64,000 bases of DNA from Azophilus sp026709365 (GCA_965200175.1 OZ241345.1:434001-498000); one strand, 5' to 3'. Counted from the first letter of the stretch, positions 7,162 through 16,405 are shown. The notes: generated by a model not told the origin, from the sequence alone. Made by a program: numbers and translations.

Positions 7162-8880
7162 TTAGGTCAGGGTCAGGCGCGTGACTTCATCCAAGGTGGT
7201 CCGGCCGTGGGAGGCCTTGATGAGGCCGTCCTGAAACAGCGTCCGGCAGCCTTGGGCGCGGGCGAAGCGCTTGAGTTCGTTAAGGGTCGCGCCGGCCACG
7301 ATCATGTCCTGCATCTCGCCGCTCATGGGCACGAGTTCGTAGATGCCGGTGCGGCCCCGGTAGCCGGTCTGCTGGCAGGCATCGCAGCCCACCGCCCGCA
7401 CCCACTGATCGCCGAGCATCCCCTCGGGCATGGCGGCGAGCTGATCGTTCAGGTAGCTGGGCGGCGCAACCGGCTCCGCGCATCGGGAGCAGGGCTTGCG
7501 CACTAGGCGCTGGGCCTGCACGCCGCGAATGGGCGAGGCCACCAGGAACGGCTCCACGCCCATGTCGATCAGCCGCGTGAAGCTGGAGATGGCGTCGTTG
7601 GTGTGTACCGTGGAGAGCACGATGTGCCCGGTGAGGGCCGATTGAATGGCGATTTCCGCGGTTTCCAAGTCGCGGATCTCGCCGATCATGATGGTGTCCG
7701 GATCCTGGCGCAGAATGGCGCGCAGGGCCCGGGCGAAGGTGTAGCCAATCTCCGCATGGGTCTGAATCTGGGTGATGTTGGGCATCTGGTACTCAACGGG
7801 ATCCTCAACGGTGATGATCTTGCGGACCCCGTCGTCGGATTCCTCCAAGGCGGCGTAGAGCGTGGTGGACTTGCCGGAGCCGGTGGGGCCGGTGACCAGG
7901 ATGATGCCGTTGCTGGCGCCGAGCCAGCCGCGGAACAGCTCCAGATGATCCGGCTCCATGCCCAGGTTCCTGAGCTTCAAGTCCTCCCGCTCCTTGGGCA
8001 GCAGGCGCAGCACCACCGACTCACCGAAGGCGCAGGGCACCGTGGAGACGCGCACGTCCATCTCCCGGCCCGCAATGCGCGCGGTGATGCGCCCATCCTG
8101 GGGCAGGCGGCGCTCGGCGATGTCGATGCCGGAGATGAGCTTGATGCGCGAAGCCACTGCCGGAAAGCGCTCGATGGGCTGGGTGAGCCGGGTGTGCAGC
8201 ACCCCATCGACGCGCAGCCGCACCGCGAAGTTCTCCTCGCTCGGCTCAACGTGGATGTCCGAGGCTTCCATGTCCACGGCCTGGGAGAGCAGGTTGTTGA
8301 CCAGCTCGATCACCGGCGCCTCTTCCGCCATCTCGCGCAGCTGCTTGGCGTTGTCGCCGGCGAACAGGCTTTCAATCGCCTGTTCCTTGCGCACGAAGTC
8401 CAGCAGGCGGTCAATCTGGTGGTTGGCCGCCAAGTGAAAGGCAACCGGCTGGTCTGGGTAAAAGTAGTCGAGCGCCTCGAACAGGGCGTCGTCCAGAATG
8501 TCCCGGGCGATGCACTGCAGCTCACCGTCCACCTGCCACAGCAGCACGGCGCGGTCCAGGAACCACTCCAGCTTGATGGGCGACCCCGCCATGAACTGAT
8601 AGACCTCCAGGCTGTCCGGCAGCTCCTCGCTGTGGCGCAGGTAGGCGAGGCCCGAACGCTCGGCGAGAATCCGCAGCAGCAGGTCTTCGGAAATGGCGCC
8701 CACCCGCACCAGCAAAGCCCAGAGGCGGCCGCCGGCGGCCTGCTGGATCTGCGCCGCCCGGTCCAGGTCGTCGGCTTGAACGTGGCCCTTTTCGACCAGG
8801 TAGGCCCCCAACTCCCGTTCGGAAACCATGAGTTCCTGAACCTTGCGGCGTTCAACGATGTCAGTGGCGGTCTGCGGCAT
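7162..8880 (-). CDS. gspE: Type II secretion ATPase GspE
   Basis: 572 residues from the ATG at 8880 (MPQTATDIVERRK). The longer upstream reading adds 70 codons of unlikely sequence. In order: an N-terminal GspE/PilB N1E-type domain, the Walker A GPTGSGKSTTLYAAL near residue 330, an Asp box and Walker B (DPDTIMIGEIRD), the His box (LTGHIVLSTVHTND), and a zinc-binding tetracysteine pair CSRC...CDAC near residues 463-500. GspE is the hexameric cytoplasmic ATPase that drives pseudopilus assembly. It is the first gene of the minus-strand gspE-M operon. The genes that usually precede it, gspC and gspD, are not here. Confidence 0.95.
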   Translation of the reverse strand: MPQTATDIVERRKVQELMVSERELGAYLVEKGHVQADDLDRAAQIQQAAGGRLWALLVRVGAISEDLLLRILAERSGLAYLRHSEELPDSLEVYQFMAGSPIKLEWFLDRAVLLWQVDGELQCIARDILDDALFEALDYFYPDQPVAFHLAANHQIDRLLDFVRKEQAIESLFAGDNAKQLREMAEEAPVIELVNNLLSQAVDMEASDIHVEPSEENFAVRLRVDGVLHTRLTQPIERFPAVASRIKLISGIDIAERRLPQDGRITARIAGREMDVRVSTVPCAFGESVVLRLLPKEREDLKLRNLGMEPDHLELFRGWLGASNGIILVTGPTGSGKSTTLYAALEESDDGVRKIITVEDPVEYQMPNITQIQTHAEIGYTFARALRAILRQDPDTIMIGEIRDLETAEIAIQSALTGHIVLSTVHTNDAISSFTRLIDMGVEPFLVASPIRGVQAQRLVRKPCSRCAEPVAPPSYLNDQLAAMPEGMLGDQWVRAVGCDACQQTGYRGRTGIYELVPMSGEMQDMIVAGATLNELKRFARAQGCRTLFQDGLIKASHGRTTLDEVTRLTLT

Positions 8881-9043
8881 GGCAGCGGCGGTGCGCGATG
8901 TGCGGCTCAAGCGGTTGAGGCGCTTAAGTGTGCCACAATTCGGCGGCAATGCCTTGGCAGCCTCTTGGCAGCCTCCCGATCGGCCGCAATTGCCATTCAT
9001 GCCTACTTTGACAGAGGCTTCCCGTCCGGCGTAGGGTGCGGTC

Positions 9044-9332
9044 ATGCGCGAGAGGTGGACAGTCATCGGCACCGGCGTCGCAATCATCACCGTGGTGGCG
9101 ATGCTTCATCTGTCCATGCGAGCGGAAATCGGCTCGATGAGAGGAGGGCATACGCACCGAGATTGGCGCACTGGACGACCGGCTCCGCGCCGTGGAGGCC
9201 CGTACCGAGCGGCTGGAAGTGAAGCTCTCGCGCATCGTTGCCGCCAGCTGGGTTCACCTGCTGGACCTTGACACGCTGGAGCGGCTGAGCGCCGAGCACA
9301 CCTCGGCTGACCTGACCCTGCGGATCGGTTGA
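9044..9332 (+). pseudogene. Small membrane-anchored coiled-coil protein, frameshifted
   Basis: From an ATG at 9044 the frame gives a charged start, a membrane helix (VIGTGVAIITVVAMLHL) and MRAEIGSMR. The reading then shifts by one near 9142-9150 and continues as IRTEIGALDDRLRAVEAR, then a coiled coil, and ends SADLTLRIG at a TGA (9330-9332). Joined together this would be a roughly 95-residue protein with an N-terminal anchor and a coiled-coil tail, a common small hypothetical type. A real frameshift or a sequencing error are both possible. No function is known. Confidence 0.5.
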
Positions 9333-9429
9333 CTGGCACGAAAGCCCCGATATAGTGAGTTGCACCGGAAGCGGCGGGTTTAGGGAACCGTCGTCAAGCC
9401 GGTCCAATCAGATTCAAGGGGAGGAATCC

Positions 9430-11961
9430 ATGGGAAGCAAAGCACTTGTTGCCATGATCGGCATCGCATCTGTGTCGGCAGCGACTCTGCTGAACCTCGG
9501 CATCGCCACTTCGGTGGTCGCGGCTGAATCAGGGCTGGTCATCGAGGAGGTGATCGTTACCGCTCGCAAACGTGAGGAATCGGCGCAGGAAGTGCCGGTG
9601 GCGATTACCGCGCTCTCACAGGAACTGACGCGGTCAACGATTCGGGACTTGACCGACCTCAACGGCTTCGCTCCGAACGTGCGCATCGATAACGACCGGT
9701 CGCGCAACAATGCGGCCTCCATCACCATTCGCGGCATCAGCCCGACCCGAACGGATGACAACTCGTTCGACTCGCCCGTTGCGGTGATGATCGATGGCAT
9801 CTATCTCGGCACCCTTGGTGGCCAGTTGCTGGAAAACTTTGACCTCGAGCGGGTCGAGATTCTCAGGGGCCCGCAGGGCACATTGTTCGGCAAGAACACC
9901 GTGGGTGGCGTGGTCAACGTCATCCGCAGCCGTCCGACCGGCGAGGTGGGCGGCAAGTTCAAGGTCACGGCGGGCAAGTGGGACCAACGGGAGTTTCGCG
10001 GCGTTCTGAACGCGCCCCTCGTTGATGACCGGCTCGCCGGCAAGCTGTTCTTCACCAGCATCAACAACGACGGCTTCCTGGATAACACCACTGTGGAAAG
10101 GCGGGTGCCCAAGACCGACTACGAAAACTATGGAATGACCCTGCTGTTCACCCCCAACGATCGTTTCGAGGCGTTGTTCACCATGGAGAAGTTTGCCGAT
10201 GAGAGCGAGCTCGGCGCCTATTTGGGCAACTACAACTTGGCGCCCGGCGTGGCGGTGCAACCGAGCGACCCACGGCAGCAGGATCTGTCCAGCGGCTTTC
10301 TCTCCTGCACCCTGTTCGCGTCCGGCTTGTCGCCGCTGTGGGATTCGGACGTCCCTTGCCGCACCAGCCTCGACATTCCCAAAAACTCGACGGCGGATTT
10401 GCCTAATCCGGGTGAGACTGACGTGGATGCCTACACGCTGCACATGAACTATGACGTTTCGGACAACATTCGCATTGCGTCAGTAACCGGGTTTCGCGAT
10501 GGAGTCGAGGATCGGAAGTACGACTTTGATGGGACCGAGAGCAACCACATCACCATCGAGCGGCTCAACGACTATGACCAGTTCAGCCAGGAACTGCGCG
10601 TTGAAGCGTCCTTCGACAAGCTGTCGCTGGTCATGGGCGGCTACTACTGGAAAAGCGAGTTCAAGCAGGATTGGGTGACCGGGGGCGAGTTCTGGAAGTT
10701 CGTCGAGTCGCTCAGCGCCAGAGACCTTGGCAACAACGTGTGGCTGCCCCTTGCGCCGCCAGCGCCGCCCAATGACACCCCAGCCGCTCTCGCAAGATAT
10801 GAAGCGCGGCTGGCTATCCGAGCCGCCTACGCCACCCCGCTGGAGGCCTGCTACGCGCGCGGCGCCGGCGGGGATGCGGAGTTTGGGAACGTATGGTGCG
10901 ACAGCGGCGCGGGATTGGCTGGGTATGGCGGTGACCTGACCCAGCGGCTGTTCGAGGCCCAGGAGACCGAATCAATCGCGTTCTTCGCGCAGGCGGAGTA
11001 CGTGATTGCCGAGGATTGGACGCTAACAGCTGGCCTAAGATGGACGGAGGAGACGAAGGACTTCATGGCTGGACAAGCGTACCTGTCGCCAGTGGCCCGC
11101 CAACGCATCAGGAACTTCCCGGATTGGGCCGTGCTGGACAACAAGTGGACCGAGGTTTCCCCCAAAATCGGCCTGTCCTACCAATTCACCGATGATGTCC
11201 TGTTCTATGCCTCCTATTCCGAAGGATTCCACTCCGGCGGCTTCTTCGGGGTGAACCAGAACGTTGCGGACTTCGAGCGTGACCAGTACGACCCGGAATT
11301 TGCCAACTCATACGAAGCGGGCATGAAAAGCCAGCTGTTCGACAACCGGGTGCAGCTCAACGTCGCTTACTTCTTCAACGACTTTGAGGACAAGCAGGAG
11401 CAGTCCGTTCAGTTCGACGCCAGCACCAACACCGTGGCCACGGTGTTCGACAACGTCGCAACCGCCACCTATCAAGGCATTGAGGCTGAGGCGCAGTGGT
11501 TGGCCAACGAGTACCTGAACCTGTTCGCTTCCTTCGGATGGCTTGATGCTGAGTACGATCAATTCGAGACGGACCTGAACCCCAACGACGATGGGCTTGT
11601 CGGTTCAGTGGTGGAGGATGCTTCGCATCTGATTCCACGCAACGCCCCGGAATTCACGATTGGCATTGGTGGCACGTTCACCGTGCCGCTGGGGCCGGGA
11701 ACCCTTGAACTTTACACCAAGTACGATTGGGTGGACGAGGTCGAGACCAACCTGCTGAACTTGGATGTTGGGCGCGTGGGCTCGCGGGAAAACCTGAATG
11801 CGGCCGTCTCCTATGCGTTTGGCAACACCTCCATAACCCTGTTCGGGCGCAATCTGACCGATGAGGTTTACGAAGTGCCGTCGATCATTCAACCGTTGTT
11901 CGCGTCTTCCACGATTGTGCCGGGCACGTCTTGGGGCCTTGAGGTCGAAATGGAGTTGTAG
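9430..11961 (+). CDS. TonB-dependent outer-membrane receptor
   Basis: 843 residues from an ATG preceded by a strong GGGGAGGAA site. The signal peptide covers about residues 1-33, ending near SVVAAES. The TonB-box-like stretch IEEVIVTARKR is followed by the plug domain (ALSQELTRSTIRDL, ITIRGISPTRTDD, the conserved VEILRGPQGTLFGKNTVGG near residues 140-160) and a long beta-barrel ending in an aromatic/hydrophobic strand (GLEVEMEL). It is of the proteobacterial type with large extracellular loops that include a cysteine pair region. The substrate cannot be told from sequence; siderophores, sugars or vitamins are all known for this group. It is transcribed away from the secretion operon. Confidence 0.92.
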   Translation: MGSKALVAMIGIASVSAATLLNLGIATSVVAAESGLVIEEVIVTARKREESAQEVPVAITALSQELTRSTIRDLTDLNGFAPNVRIDNDRSRNNAASITIRGISPTRTDDNSFDSPVAVMIDGIYLGTLGGQLLENFDLERVEILRGPQGTLFGKNTVGGVVNVIRSRPTGEVGGKFKVTAGKWDQREFRGVLNAPLVDDRLAGKLFFTSINNDGFLDNTTVERRVPKTDYENYGMTLLFTPNDRFEALFTMEKFADESELGAYLGNYNLAPGVAVQPSDPRQQDLSSGFLSCTLFASGLSPLWDSDVPCRTSLDIPKNSTADLPNPGETDVDAYTLHMNYDVSDNIRIASVTGFRDGVEDRKYDFDGTESNHITIERLNDYDQFSQELRVEASFDKLSLVMGGYYWKSEFKQDWVTGGEFWKFVESLSARDLGNNVWLPLAPPAPPNDTPAALARYEARLAIRAAYATPLEACYARGAGGDAEFGNVWCDSGAGLAGYGGDLTQRLFEAQETESIAFFAQAEYVIAEDWTLTAGLRWTEETKDFMAGQAYLSPVARQRIRNFPDWAVLDNKWTEVSPKIGLSYQFTDDVLFYASYSEGFHSGGFFGVNQNVADFERDQYDPEFANSYEAGMKSQLFDNRVQLNVAYFFNDFEDKQEQSVQFDASTNTVATVFDNVATATYQGIEAEAQWLANEYLNLFASFGWLDAEYDQFETDLNPNDDGLVGSVVEDASHLIPRNAPEFTIGIGGTFTVPLGPGTLELYTKYDWVDEVETNLLNLDVGRVGSRENLNAAVSYAFGNTSITLFGRNLTDEVYEVPSIIQPLFASSTIVPGTSWGLEVEMEL

Positions 11962-11983
11962 CGCCCTGCGCACCCGAAATGGC

Positions 11984-12382
11984 TTACCCGCCGCCGAATG
12001 TCTCCGTCACGTGCTCGGTGTCCATGTACTCCCGAACCGCGCGGATCTTGCCGTCGCTCAGGTCGTGCATGAAGTGGTAGATGTTCCTGTACTCCCTGCC
12101 GTCCTTCATCAGGCCGTAGGATGTGGCCTCCATCGAAACGCGGCCCGCCTCCGCCGTCATTTGCGTGGGCGTCACCTGAATGCCGCCTTCGGTCCCCTCG
12201 GAAACGCCTGCCACTAGGTCGGCGAACTGCGCTTTGGTGTAGGTGCCGGAGATGTTGGTGGTGCCCGCCACCCACCAAGTGGCGTCTTCGGACAGCAGCC
12301 CAAGGGCTTCGTCAAAGCGGCTGGCTGAAAACGCCTCCCAAAAGTCGCTGACAATCTGCTTGTTGGCGTCGGTCTGGCTCAT
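11984..12382 (-). CDS. SnoaL/NTF2-like small protein
   Basis: 132 residues from the ATG at 12382, which has an ideal AGGAGGG site eight bases upstream. The pattern VSDFWEAFSASRFDEALGLL, SEDATWWVAG, the tyrosine/phenylalanine-rich RNIYHFMHDLSDGKI and VREYMDTEHV is typical of the SnoaL-like polyketide cyclase/nuclear transport factor 2 fold. These proteins are often small hydrolases, isomerases or ligand binders of unknown substrate. It converges on the TonB receptor and lies near the CoA-transferase on the same strand. Confidence 0.8.
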   Translation of the reverse strand: MSQTDANKQIVSDFWEAFSASRFDEALGLLSEDATWWVAGTTNISGTYTKAQFADLVAGVSEGTEGGIQVTPTQMTAEAGRVSMEATSYGLMKDGREYRNIYHFMHDLSDGKIRAVREYMDTEHVTETFGGG

Positions 12383-12476
12383 TGGTTGCCCTCCTAGATG
12401 GAATGGCATCCCGTCTGGGATGGCCTGCGCTCCTTGGCTTGAAGGGCAATATAGTCAGCGCGGGTTGAGCAATCAA

Positions 12477-12575
12477 CGCGCGCCCGCGAAGCGGGCGCGG
12501 ATGGAGTTTCGCTGGCGCGAAACCCCGCGCTCGTCGCATAGGTCGGGTTCGACGGGATTCTTAAACCGCGCAGGC
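12477..12575 (+). repeat. Two-hairpin dispersed repeat, family A
   Basis: This copy has both diagnostic palindromes: CGCGCCCGCGAAGCGGGCGC (hairpin 1) and GTTTCGCTGGCGCGAAAC (hairpin 2), followed by the CTCGTCGCATAGGTCGGGTT tail. It fills most of the 12410-12654 gap between the SnoaL-like gene and the CoA-transferase; no gene is supported there. Hairpin 2 is slightly decayed (CCCC in place of CTCC at its end). Confidence 0.85.
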
Positions 12576-12654
12576 GCGGCGCTCGCTCGATGCAACCTTC
12601 GCCAGCCTGGCGTTTAGGAGAGAGGCGGTGAGGGAGAAGCTGGGCAACGGGACC

Positions 12655-13857
12655 TCAGGCGCTTGATTCCCCTAAGGCCGTCTCGTCACGCAGCAGCACG
12701 CCGCCGGCGGTGAGCCTGTCAGCCTCCTCCGGGGAGCGTCCCAGCCAGTCGGCCAGCACCGCCTCGTTGTGCTCGCCACGGTGGGGTGCCGGACCGCGCA
12801 CCCCGTGCCTGGCTTCGGAAAAGCGCCAGGGCGCCTGGACGACGGGGCGCTGTCCGCCGGCTCGGTCGTCCATCGGGCGGATCATGTCGTGGGCGGCGAG
12901 GGTCGGCTGCTCGGCGAGTTCGGCGCCTTCCCGGACCCGGCCCCAAGCCAGGTTCATTCGCGCCATGGCGGCCTCGACCGCCTCCCAAGTCTCAAGGCCG
13001 GCGAAGAAAGCCTGCATCCGCTCCCGGCGCAGGCGTATTTTCTCCGGCAGCGGCGTGGTCTTGCGGGCGGGGTCGGTCAGGCCGAATTCGTTGGCGAGCA
13101 GGCGCCACAGATGGCGGAAATCGGCGGAGACCAGAATCCAGCCGGCGCCGCTTTCCCAGGTTTCGCTGGTTAGGGGCCCGGTCGCCTCGGAGTCCTCCAA
13201 GTCGTAGTTCAGCTGGTCGTCCGTGGCAACCGTGGCGTCGATCATGGCGATGTCGATGTGTTGGCCCGCCCCGGTTCGCTGGCGCGCGATGATGGCGGCG
13301 AGCAGCCCGACCAGGCCGTGCAGGGAGGCGTTGGTGTCCGCCACCGACAGCGGTAGGTCACGGTAGGGCATGCGGCTGCGGCGGGCTTGGCGGTCCAGCA
13401 GCCCTGCCTCGGCGTGAATGATGGGCGCGTAGGCGGGCCGGTGGGATTCCGGGCCGCCCTGTCCGAAGCCGGATATCGAAAGCATGACCAGCCGCGGATT
13501 GACGGCGCGCAGTGTCTCGTAGCCCAAGCCCAGCCTCGGCATCACGTCCGGGCGGAAGTTCTCGATCAGGATGTCGGTTTGGGCGGCCAGGTCGAGGGCC
13601 AACTGCCGGCCGTCGTCGGTTCGCAGATCAATGCAGATGTCGCGCTTGCCGGCGTTCTGCTGTTGGTAGTAGCCGGGGAGGTTGCCGACCACCCGCCCCC
13701 AGAGCCTGGTCACGTCCCCGTCCGGGGGTTCGACCTTCACCACATCGGCGCCGAGGTCGCACAGCAGGCGGCCCGCAAAGGGGCCGGCCAGCACCCGGGA
13801 GAAGTCCAGCACCTTGAGATGGGCGAGCAGGTACTCCGCCGCCGGTTCGTTTGCCAA
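12655..13857 (-). CDS. Family III (CaiB/BaiF) CoA-transferase
   Basis: 400 residues. Typical family III features are LKVLDFSRVLAGPFAGRLL at the start, DLGADVVKVEPPDGD, the GKRDICIDLRTDDGR block, VLIENFRP-like ILIENFRPDV, and the catalytic Asp in LSVADTNASLHG near residue 169, followed by RQRTGAGQHID. These enzymes move CoA between carboxylic acids through a covalent Asp intermediate; the acid here is unknown. A TTG at 13857 is chosen because GGAGG precedes it by five bases and because the longer ATG reading begins inside a dispersed repeat. No pathway genes flank it. Confidence 0.88.
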   Translation of the reverse strand: MANEPAAEYLLAHLKVLDFSRVLAGPFAGRLLCDLGADVVKVEPPDGDVTRLWGRVVGNLPGYYQQQNAGKRDICIDLRTDDGRQLALDLAAQTDILIENFRPDVMPRLGLGYETLRAVNPRLVMLSISGFGQGGPESHRPAYAPIIHAEAGLLDRQARRSRMPYRDLPLSVADTNASLHGLVGLLAAIIARQRTGAGQHIDIAMIDATVATDDQLNYDLEDSEATGPLTSETWESGAGWILVSADFRHLWRLLANEFGLTDPARKTTPLPEKIRLRRERMQAFFAGLETWEAVEAAMARMNLAWGRVREGAELAEQPTLAAHDMIRPMDDRAGGQRPVVQAPWRFSEARHGVRGPAPHRGEHNEAVLADWLGRSPEEADRLTAGGVLLRDETALGESSA

Positions 13858-13927
13858 ATCAACCTCCGTGCTCGCCTTGTTGTTGTCGGGTGGCGCTTGG
13901 TTTGGGCGCTCCCCCTTGGTCCCAAGT

Positions 13928-13981
13928 TCCCCGCGCAGTTTCGCGCAGCGAAACCGCACCCGCGACCGTCAGGTCGCGCAG
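13928..13981 (-). repeat. Degenerate family A repeat, reverse orientation
   Basis: Read on the minus strand, GGTCGCGGGTGCGG is followed by TTTCGCTGCGCGAAA and GCGCGG, a decayed family A unit in which hairpin 1 has lost much of its symmetry. It lies in the 13858-14128 gap between the divergent CoA-transferase and DUF1538 operon, where no gene is seen. Confidence 0.55.
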
Positions 13982-14128
13982 GCGCTGAACCAACGCCCCT
14001 ATGTTACCGTTTGCGCATGAGTACGGAAGCCACATGACATCTCCTGCAGCAAATCTCATTTTGACCGGTGGCAGCTTAGCCAGTCGGTTGCCCCGATGTT
14101 GGAAATGCCCCCGAGTTGAGAGGCGTGA

Positions 14129-14872
14129 ATGAGAATTGCCGCCCCTCTTGTCGGCGCTGCCCTTGGCCGCTTTGGCGGCGCCCTTCGGGACCTCGCGCCC
14201 ATCATTGCGGTGATCGTCTTTTTCCAGGTTGTCGTGCTGCAGCAACCCTTCCCGGAAGTCGGCCGGGTTCTGGTCGGGCTGGCTTGCGTGGTGGCGGGCC
14301 TGGCGATGTTCATTCAGGGCCTGGAAATGGGGTTGTTCCCGCTCGGCGAGGCGATGGCGCAGGCTTTTGCGCGCAAGGGCAGCCTGCTGGCTTTGTTCGC
14401 CTTCGCCTTCGGCTTGGGCTTCGGCACCACCGTTGCGGAGCCGGCGTTGATTGCCGTCGCCGCCGAAGCCGCCAGCGTGGCCGCCGAAGCCGGGTTCATT
14501 CCCGTTGATGAGGCCGCCCAACAGGACTACGCCCTCAACTTGCGCATGGTGGTGGCGGTGTCCGTGGGCGCGGCAATCGTGCTCGGCGTGCTGCGCATCA
14601 TCAAGGGTTGGCCCATCCACCACTTCATCATCTCCGGATACGTTTTGGTTACCGTTATGACCGCCTTCGCGCCGGACGAGATCATCGGCGTCGCCTATGA
14701 CTCCGGCGGCGTGACCACCAGCACCATCACCGTTCCCTTGGTCACCGCCTTGGGCGTGGGCCTTGCCCAATCGATCCGCGGCCGCAACCCCATGGTTGAC
14801 GGCTTCGGCCTGATCGCCTTTGCCAGCCTCACGCCAATGATCTTCGTGCTGCTCTACGGCATGGTGGCCTGA
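14129..14872 (+). CDS. DUF1538 membrane protein (first of two)
   Basis: 247 residues, strongly hydrophobic, with about six to seven membrane helices. Conserved DUF1538 blocks are visible: MFIQGLEMGLFPLGEAMA, GFGTTVAEPALIAVA, the serine/threonine-rich YDSGGVTTSTITVPLV and NPMVDGFGLIAFASL. DUF1538 proteins are uncharacterised polytopic membrane proteins, presumably transporters, often encoded as pairs. A GAGG site precedes the ATG. The stop overlaps the next ATG (TGATG), coupling it to a second DUF1538 gene, and PII-like and CBS genes follow in the same operon. Confidence 0.88.
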   Translation: MRIAAPLVGAALGRFGGALRDLAPIIAVIVFFQVVVLQQPFPEVGRVLVGLACVVAGLAMFIQGLEMGLFPLGEAMAQAFARKGSLLALFAFAFGLGFGTTVAEPALIAVAAEAASVAAEAGFIPVDEAAQQDYALNLRMVVAVSVGAAIVLGVLRIIKGWPIHHFIISGYVLVTVMTAFAPDEIIGVAYDSGGVTTSTITVPLVTALGVGLAQSIRGRNPMVDGFGLIAFASLTPMIFVLLYGMVA

Positions 14873-15663
14873 TGGGGGACTTCCTTGCCGTGCTCGGCGA
14901 TACGGTGTGGACCACGACGTTCGACGTGGCCCCGATACTGGCCATCCTGATCGTCTTTCAAACCCTGGTGCTGCGCCGCAACGTGCCCGACTTGCGCCGC
15001 ATCGTGGTGGGCTTTGCGCTGGTGCTGATGGGCTTGGCGCTGTTCCTGATTGGCTTGCAGGAGGCATTGTTCCCCATCGGCGAGACCATGGCCCGGCAAC
15101 TCACCGCCCCGGAGACGATCGGCGCTGAACGCTTGGCGGACGGCGTGGATTGGTCGGACTATCTGTTGGTCTATGCCTTCGCCGCGGCGATCGGCTTTTC
15201 AACCACGATCGCGGAGCCGTCGTTGATTGCGGTGGCGCTGAAGGCGGAGACGGTTTCCGGGGGCGCAGTGCGCGCCTGGGGCCTGCGCATCGCCGTGGCG
15301 GCGGGAGTTGCCGTCGGCGTGGCGCTCGGCTGCCTGCGCATCGTCACCGGCACGCCGCTGCCCTGGTACATCATCGCCGCCTACGTGGTGGTCATTGCCC
15401 AGACCTTCGCGTCCAGCCGCTCCATCATACCCTTGGCCTACGACAGCGGCGGGGTGACCACTTCGACGGTCACGGTGCCAGTGGTCGCGGCCTTAGGGCT
15501 GGGCTTGGCGGCCACCGTGCCGGGGCGCAGTCCCCTGATCGACGGGTTCGGCTTGATTGCCTTCGCCAGCGTCTTTCCGATCATGTCGGTGTTGGGCTAC
15601 TCTATGGTCACGTCCCGCATCAACCGTCGGCGCGCCGCCGCGTCCGGGGAGTCTCGCCCATGA
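14872..15663 (+). CDS. DUF1538 membrane protein (second of two)
   Basis: 263 residues, homologous to the preceding gene along its length: LFLIGLQEALFPIGETMA, GFSTTIAEPSLIAVA, YDSGGVTTSTVTVPVV and SPLIDGFGLIAFASV. The paired genes probably make a heteromeric membrane unit with pseudo-symmetry. Compared with the first, the central loop is longer (APETIGAERLADGVDWSDY). The stop overlaps the ATG of the PII-like gene (ATGA). Confidence 0.88.
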   Translation: MGDFLAVLGDTVWTTTFDVAPILAILIVFQTLVLRRNVPDLRRIVVGFALVLMGLALFLIGLQEALFPIGETMARQLTAPETIGAERLADGVDWSDYLLVYAFAAAIGFSTTIAEPSLIAVALKAETVSGGAVRAWGLRIAVAAGVAVGVALGCLRIVTGTPLPWYIIAAYVVVIAQTFASSRSIIPLAYDSGGVTTSTVTVPVVAALGLGLAATVPGRSPLIDGFGLIAFASVFPIMSVLGYSMVTSRINRRRAAASGESRP

Positions 15664-16010
15664 AGCTGAAGCTCATTGCCGCCTTGGCCGGAGAGGACCG
15701 GACCGAAGCGCTGGTCGCGGCGGCCCGGCAGGCCGGCGCCACTGGCGTCACCATAGTCGGCAGCGCCCGCGGCGAGGGCCTGGAGCCGGCCAAGACCTTT
15801 CTGGGGCTGGACTTCAATGCGCCCTGCGACCTGCTCCTGTTCCTAGTGGTGGAAACGCGGGCGCGGGAGATTCTGGAGCACCTGTGCCAAGCAGGCCGGT
15901 TTGACGAGGAGCCGGGGGCCGGCATCGCCTTTCAGCTCAACATCGAGGATGCCGTCGGCCTCGGCAGCCAGATGCAGATCATTCTTGACGAAGCGCAGGA
16001 GGCCTTATGA
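15660..16010 (+). CDS. PII-like signalling protein
   Basis: 116 residues with an N-terminal MKLKLIAALAGEDRTEAL that matches the first strand/helix of the PII ferredoxin-like fold, then GATGVTIVGSARGEG, the flexible T-loop region (LEPAKTFLGLDFNAPCD), LLFLVVETRAREIL and a C-terminal GIAFQLNIEDAVGL. PII and PII-like proteins bind nucleotides and control transporters or enzymes by docking. It is overlapped by the DUF1538 gene upstream and the CBS gene downstream, so its likely target is the DUF1538 pair (inference). Confidence 0.8.
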   Translation: MKLKLIAALAGEDRTEALVAAARQAGATGVTIVGSARGEGLEPAKTFLGLDFNAPCDLLLFLVVETRAREILEHLCQAGRFDEEPGAGIAFQLNIEDAVGLGSQMQIILDEAQEAL

Positions 16011-16405
16011 GCGGCGACTTGGCAGTGCGGGTGGCGGATCTCATGTCGGCGGACGTGCATAGCGTCGATGGGCGCGCCACCGTGGCCGAGGCAATGGCGC
16101 TGATGCGCCGCCACAGCATCAGCTCGCTGGTGGTGGACCGCCGCGACGGCGATGATGAATTCGGCCTGCTGGTCGTCTCGGACATCGCCGCCCAGGTGAT
16201 TGCGGCCAACCGGGCGCCGGAGCGGGTGCATGTCTATGAAGTCATGTCCAAGCCGGTGCTCACGCTGCCGTCGGACATGCTGGCGCGCTACGCCACCCGG
16301 CTGCTGGTTCGCCTTGGATTGTCCCGAGCGATCGTGGTCGATCAGGGCCGCAATCTGCTCGGCATGGCCACCCTGCGCGACCTGGTGCTGGCGGAGGTCG
16401 GTTAG
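16007..16405 (+). CDS. CBS-pair protein
   Basis: 132 residues forming two tandem CBS motifs: VADLMSADVHSVDGRATVAE with HSISSLVVDRR and GLLVVSDIAAQVI, then YEVMSKPVLTLPSDMLARY with SRAIVVDQGRNLLGMATLRD. CBS pairs bind adenine nucleotides and act as energy sensors. With no other domain it presumably acts in trans; the ATGA overlap with the PII-like gene suggests both are soluble regulators of the same DUF1538 membrane unit. Confidence 0.88.
   Translation: MSGDLAVRVADLMSADVHSVDGRATVAEAMALMRRHSISSLVVDRRDGDDEFGLLVVSDIAAQVIAANRAPERVHVYEVMSKPVLTLPSDMLARYATRLLVRLGLSRAIVVDQGRNLLGMATLRDLVLAEVG

Noticed and set aside
7603..9222. A long plus-strand frame opposite gspE
   Set aside because: The minus strand encodes a full GspE with all motifs; the plus frame has no recognisable domain and is a GC-bias shadow.
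13858..13959. A longer N-terminus for the CoA-transferase
   Set aside because: The added residues are translated decayed family A repeat, whereas the TTG at 13857 has a well-placed GGAGG.
15150..16010. A single 286-codon protein spanning DUF1538 and PII
   Set aside because: The first part is out of frame with the conserved DUF1538 sequence; the real PII-like gene begins at the ATG at 15660.
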